DNA from: JAWLGZ01 sp041690635
Lineage (GTDB): Bacteria; Pseudomonadota; Gammaproteobacteria; Thiohalomonadales; Thiohalomonadaceae
Length of the DNA: 64,000 nucleotides
Direction: 5' to 3'
Assembly: GCA_041690635.1 (NCBI GenBank)
Contig: JAWLGZ010000004.1
Coordinates: 434,001-498,000 of the forward strand
In this document: in pieces, positions 62,624 through 64,000 of the stretch
How positions within the stretch are numbered: position 1 is the first letter of the stretch
Layout of the letters: the number at the start of each line of letters is the position of its first letter
Translations under genes and position numbers: made by a program
The notes under the pieces: generated by a model
Told to the model about the DNA's origin: nothing
What the model saw: the letters and a program-made list of their open reading frames with translations, nothing else
Databases searched by the model: none

Positions 62624-63384
62624 AGTTCCTTCCTAACTTCTATGCCTTTCGACGCAGCAAACGATCGGACTTCGTCTAGAGTAAACCGCCCGTAATGGAG
62701 CACGTCTGCCATAGCCACGGCATCAGCATGTCCATCATCCACAACATTAGCCAGATGTTCCAACTGGCCCATTCCTCCACTTGCAATCACCGGAACGGAT
62801 ACTGAGTCCGATACAACGCGGACCAATTCGATGTCAAACCCTTTCCTTGTCCCCTCCTGATCCACTGATGTCAGCAGGATCTCACCGGCACCAAGATTGA
62901 CCCCCTGCTTCGCCCATTCGATAACATCCTGGCCGGTTCGTTCCCTACCATTATCCGTGTATGCCTCCCACCTATTATCCGAAACTTTTTTTGCCTCGAT
63001 CGACAAAACTACGCACTGTGACCCGAATTGCCGAGATATTTCAGATATGAGTTCTGGTCTCCGAATGGCTGCTGTATTAATTGCCACCTTATCAGCACCT
63101 GATCTCAAGAGTTCGCGGACGTCATCTACAGACCGCACGCCCCCTCCCACGGTCATAGGGACAAAAATATCCGAAGCGGTGTTTTTCACAAGATCGACAA
63201 GACTATTCCTCCCATACAAACTCGCAACAACGTCCATGTATATTAACTCGTCTATCCCCGCCTCATAGTATCTGCGAGCATGCTCGCGCGGCTCACCTAT
63301 TACGCGCAACCCCTCAAGATGTATACCCTTTATCAGGTTAGGGCTCTTAATATCCAACCTCGCAATCAGCCGTACCTTAGCCAC
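62620..63384 (-). CDS. hisF: HisF-like cyclase/ammonia-channel subunit
   Basis: The protein has 254 residues. RLIARLDIKSPNLIKG has the catalytic Asp 11. TVGGGVRSVDDV, SGADKVAINTAA and VIASGGMGQLEHL are the phosphate-binding barrel loops. The second catalytic acid, normally Asp 130 in I-D-A-K, is Glu 130 in LSIEAKK. That hints it no longer makes imidazole glycerol phosphate. Start GTG 63384, with GAGG at 6 nt. Together with HisH and WbpG it may supply ammonia for sugar amidination. Confidence 0.9.
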   Translation of the reverse strand: MAKVRLIARLDIKSPNLIKGIHLEGLRVIGEPREHARRYYEAGIDELIYMDVVASLYGRNSLVDLVKNTASDIFVPMTVGGGVRSVDDVRELLRSGADKVAINTAAIRRPELISEISRQFGSQCVVLSIEAKKVSDNRWEAYTDNGRERTGQDVIEWAKQGVNLGAGEILLTSVDQEGTRKGFDIELVRVVSDSVSVPVIASGGMGQLEHLANVVDDGHADAVAMADVLHYGRFTLDEVRSFAASKGIEVRKEL

Positions 63385-63393
63385 GCTGCAACC

Positions 63394-64000
63394 TCACAAA
63401 TTCTCCCAGACCGTGCGCCTAAGACTCCATACACCATTGTCATACTTCCAAAGGTGAGGAGATCGGAACGAATCTGCAAGGTTATCAAAATAGTCGCGAT
63501 CCATAATCGGTTGGGCAAACATTTCCGCCGCTTTCCCATACTCAGATTTTGGAATACTCAGGTACTTGAAGACCTCGTCGGCAAAACGCTCAGGGAATTC
63601 CCCATCAAATCGCTGAACCAACGCCACCCCTTCCTCTCGAGTTATGTCGCCCGAGCGAATCTCTTGGGCGGCGTCATAAGTCGCTCTCCCGATACCAAAT
63701 TTAATATACGTTGTGTAGTAGTGGAAATCGTCTATTCTGTCGTCAATACTATTATACTTACTGTAAGTTCCAGGTGTGCGCTCCGGCGAAGCCTCAAAAC
63801 CTCCTTGCTCAACAGCATAGTAATAGCAACTTTGCGGGTGCCATTTTAGGTAATAGCCGAGGTAGTGGACCTCAACTTTCTGCCGCTCAATTTCATCCGG
63901 GTCTGCCGGCAAATATGGCTGAAGCTCATGCTCATCCACCCCGAGGTTTCCAATAAGTTCCGCGACCGACGTCCCTCCGAGATAGATGTTCTCCTTTTCT
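63394..64000 (-). CDS. N-acetyl sugar amidotransferase, WbpG-like (3' part)
   Basis: The gene runs off the right edge, so the start is missing. The visible 201 residues end at TGA 63394 and include EKENIYLGGTSVAELIGNLG, VEVHYLGYYLKWHPQSCYYY and REEGVALVQRFDGEFPERFADE, which match the C-terminal part of the WbpG/LPS N-acetyl sugar amidotransferase family. The neighbour hisF begins 10 bp after its stop. By family it puts an amidino group on an N-acetylated sugar such as ManNAc3NAcA, using ammonia from HisH/HisF. Confidence 0.87.
   Translation of the reverse strand, partial: EKENIYLGGTSVAELIGNLGVDEHELQPYLPADPDEIERQKVEVHYLGYYLKWHPQSCYYYAVEQGGFEASPERTPGTYSKYNSIDDRIDDFHYYTTYIKFGIGRATYDAAQEIRSGDITREEGVALVQRFDGEFPERFADEVFKYLSIPKSEYGKAAEMFAQPIMDRDYFDNLADSFRSPHLWKYDNGVWSLRRTVWENL

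Overview
The window looks like chromosome from a nitrogen-fixing gammaproteobacterium. It starts inside the 5' end of nifE, preceded by a sigma-54 promoter and a NifA-type upstream site. It also carries an aas-lplT pair, galU, uvrB, an LpxL-like acyltransferase and a GlyGly-CTERM protease. The first 13 kb and most of 30-57 kb are GC-rich. About 22.9-30 kb and, more clearly, 59.3-64 kb are visibly more AT-rich. That fits accessory surface-polysaccharide DNA of mixed ancestry.

Layout. 1-0.2 kb: nifE edge and its control region. 0.2-12.2 kb: housekeeping genes (ybaK, aas, lplT, galU, a UDP-glucuronate 4-epimerase-like gene, uvrB, an aspartate aminotransferase) plus a PRTase/kinase-like gene with a HAD phosphatase. 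GTAGG-type palindromic repeats sit between several of these. 12.3-13.9 kb: tRNA-Asn and a secreted trypsin-like protease, each followed by a nearly identical terminator. 14.1-22.7 kb: a tightly packed plus-strand operon. It encodes a HAD-UbiA fusion, a DprE1-like oxidase, a DprE2-like reductase, a polytopic membrane protein, a second epimerase, an FAD oxidoreductase, a GtrA protein and a methyltransferase. This resembles the polyprenyl-phosphoryl-arabinose pathway of mycobacteria, here in a Gram-negative setting. 22.9-30.7 kb: a membrane protein, small secreted proteins of unknown function, a methyltransferase, a sulfotransferase with two C-terminal modules, and two lipoprotein hydrolases.

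30.8-47 kb is one long minus-strand block, probably co-transcribed in large part. From its 5' end it holds a parvulin isomerase, a Wzm/Wzt-type exporter, an acyltransferase, a methyltransferase, a propeptide-like lipoprotein with a subtilase, a methyltransferase-GT2-GT2 fusion, a DUF3144 protein, two GT2 enzymes, a 4-epimerase, a polyprenyl-phosphate sugar-phosphate transferase and a WbpM-type dehydratase. Together these could start, build, modify and export a surface glycan. 47-53.5 kb: a 215-bp tandem duplication, a secreted protein with twelve D-x-x-G-x-D-x-Y repeats, a GT4, a VanZ-like protein and a membrane TPR protein. 53.7-57.1 kb: HipBA and manC. 57.2-59.3 kb: an IS3-type remnant carrying a second IS3-type element. 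59.3-64 kb: a second ABC exporter whose ATPase has a long unusual N-terminal region, then HisH, HisF and a partial WbpG-like amidotransferase, as in clusters for amidino-sugars.

The strongest leads are the DprE1/DprE2/UbiA operon, the stand-alone propeptide-like lipoprotein beside its subtilase, the D-x-x-G-x-D-x-Y repeat protein, the N-terminally extended ABC ATPase, and the PRTase/kinase-like plus HAD cassette.
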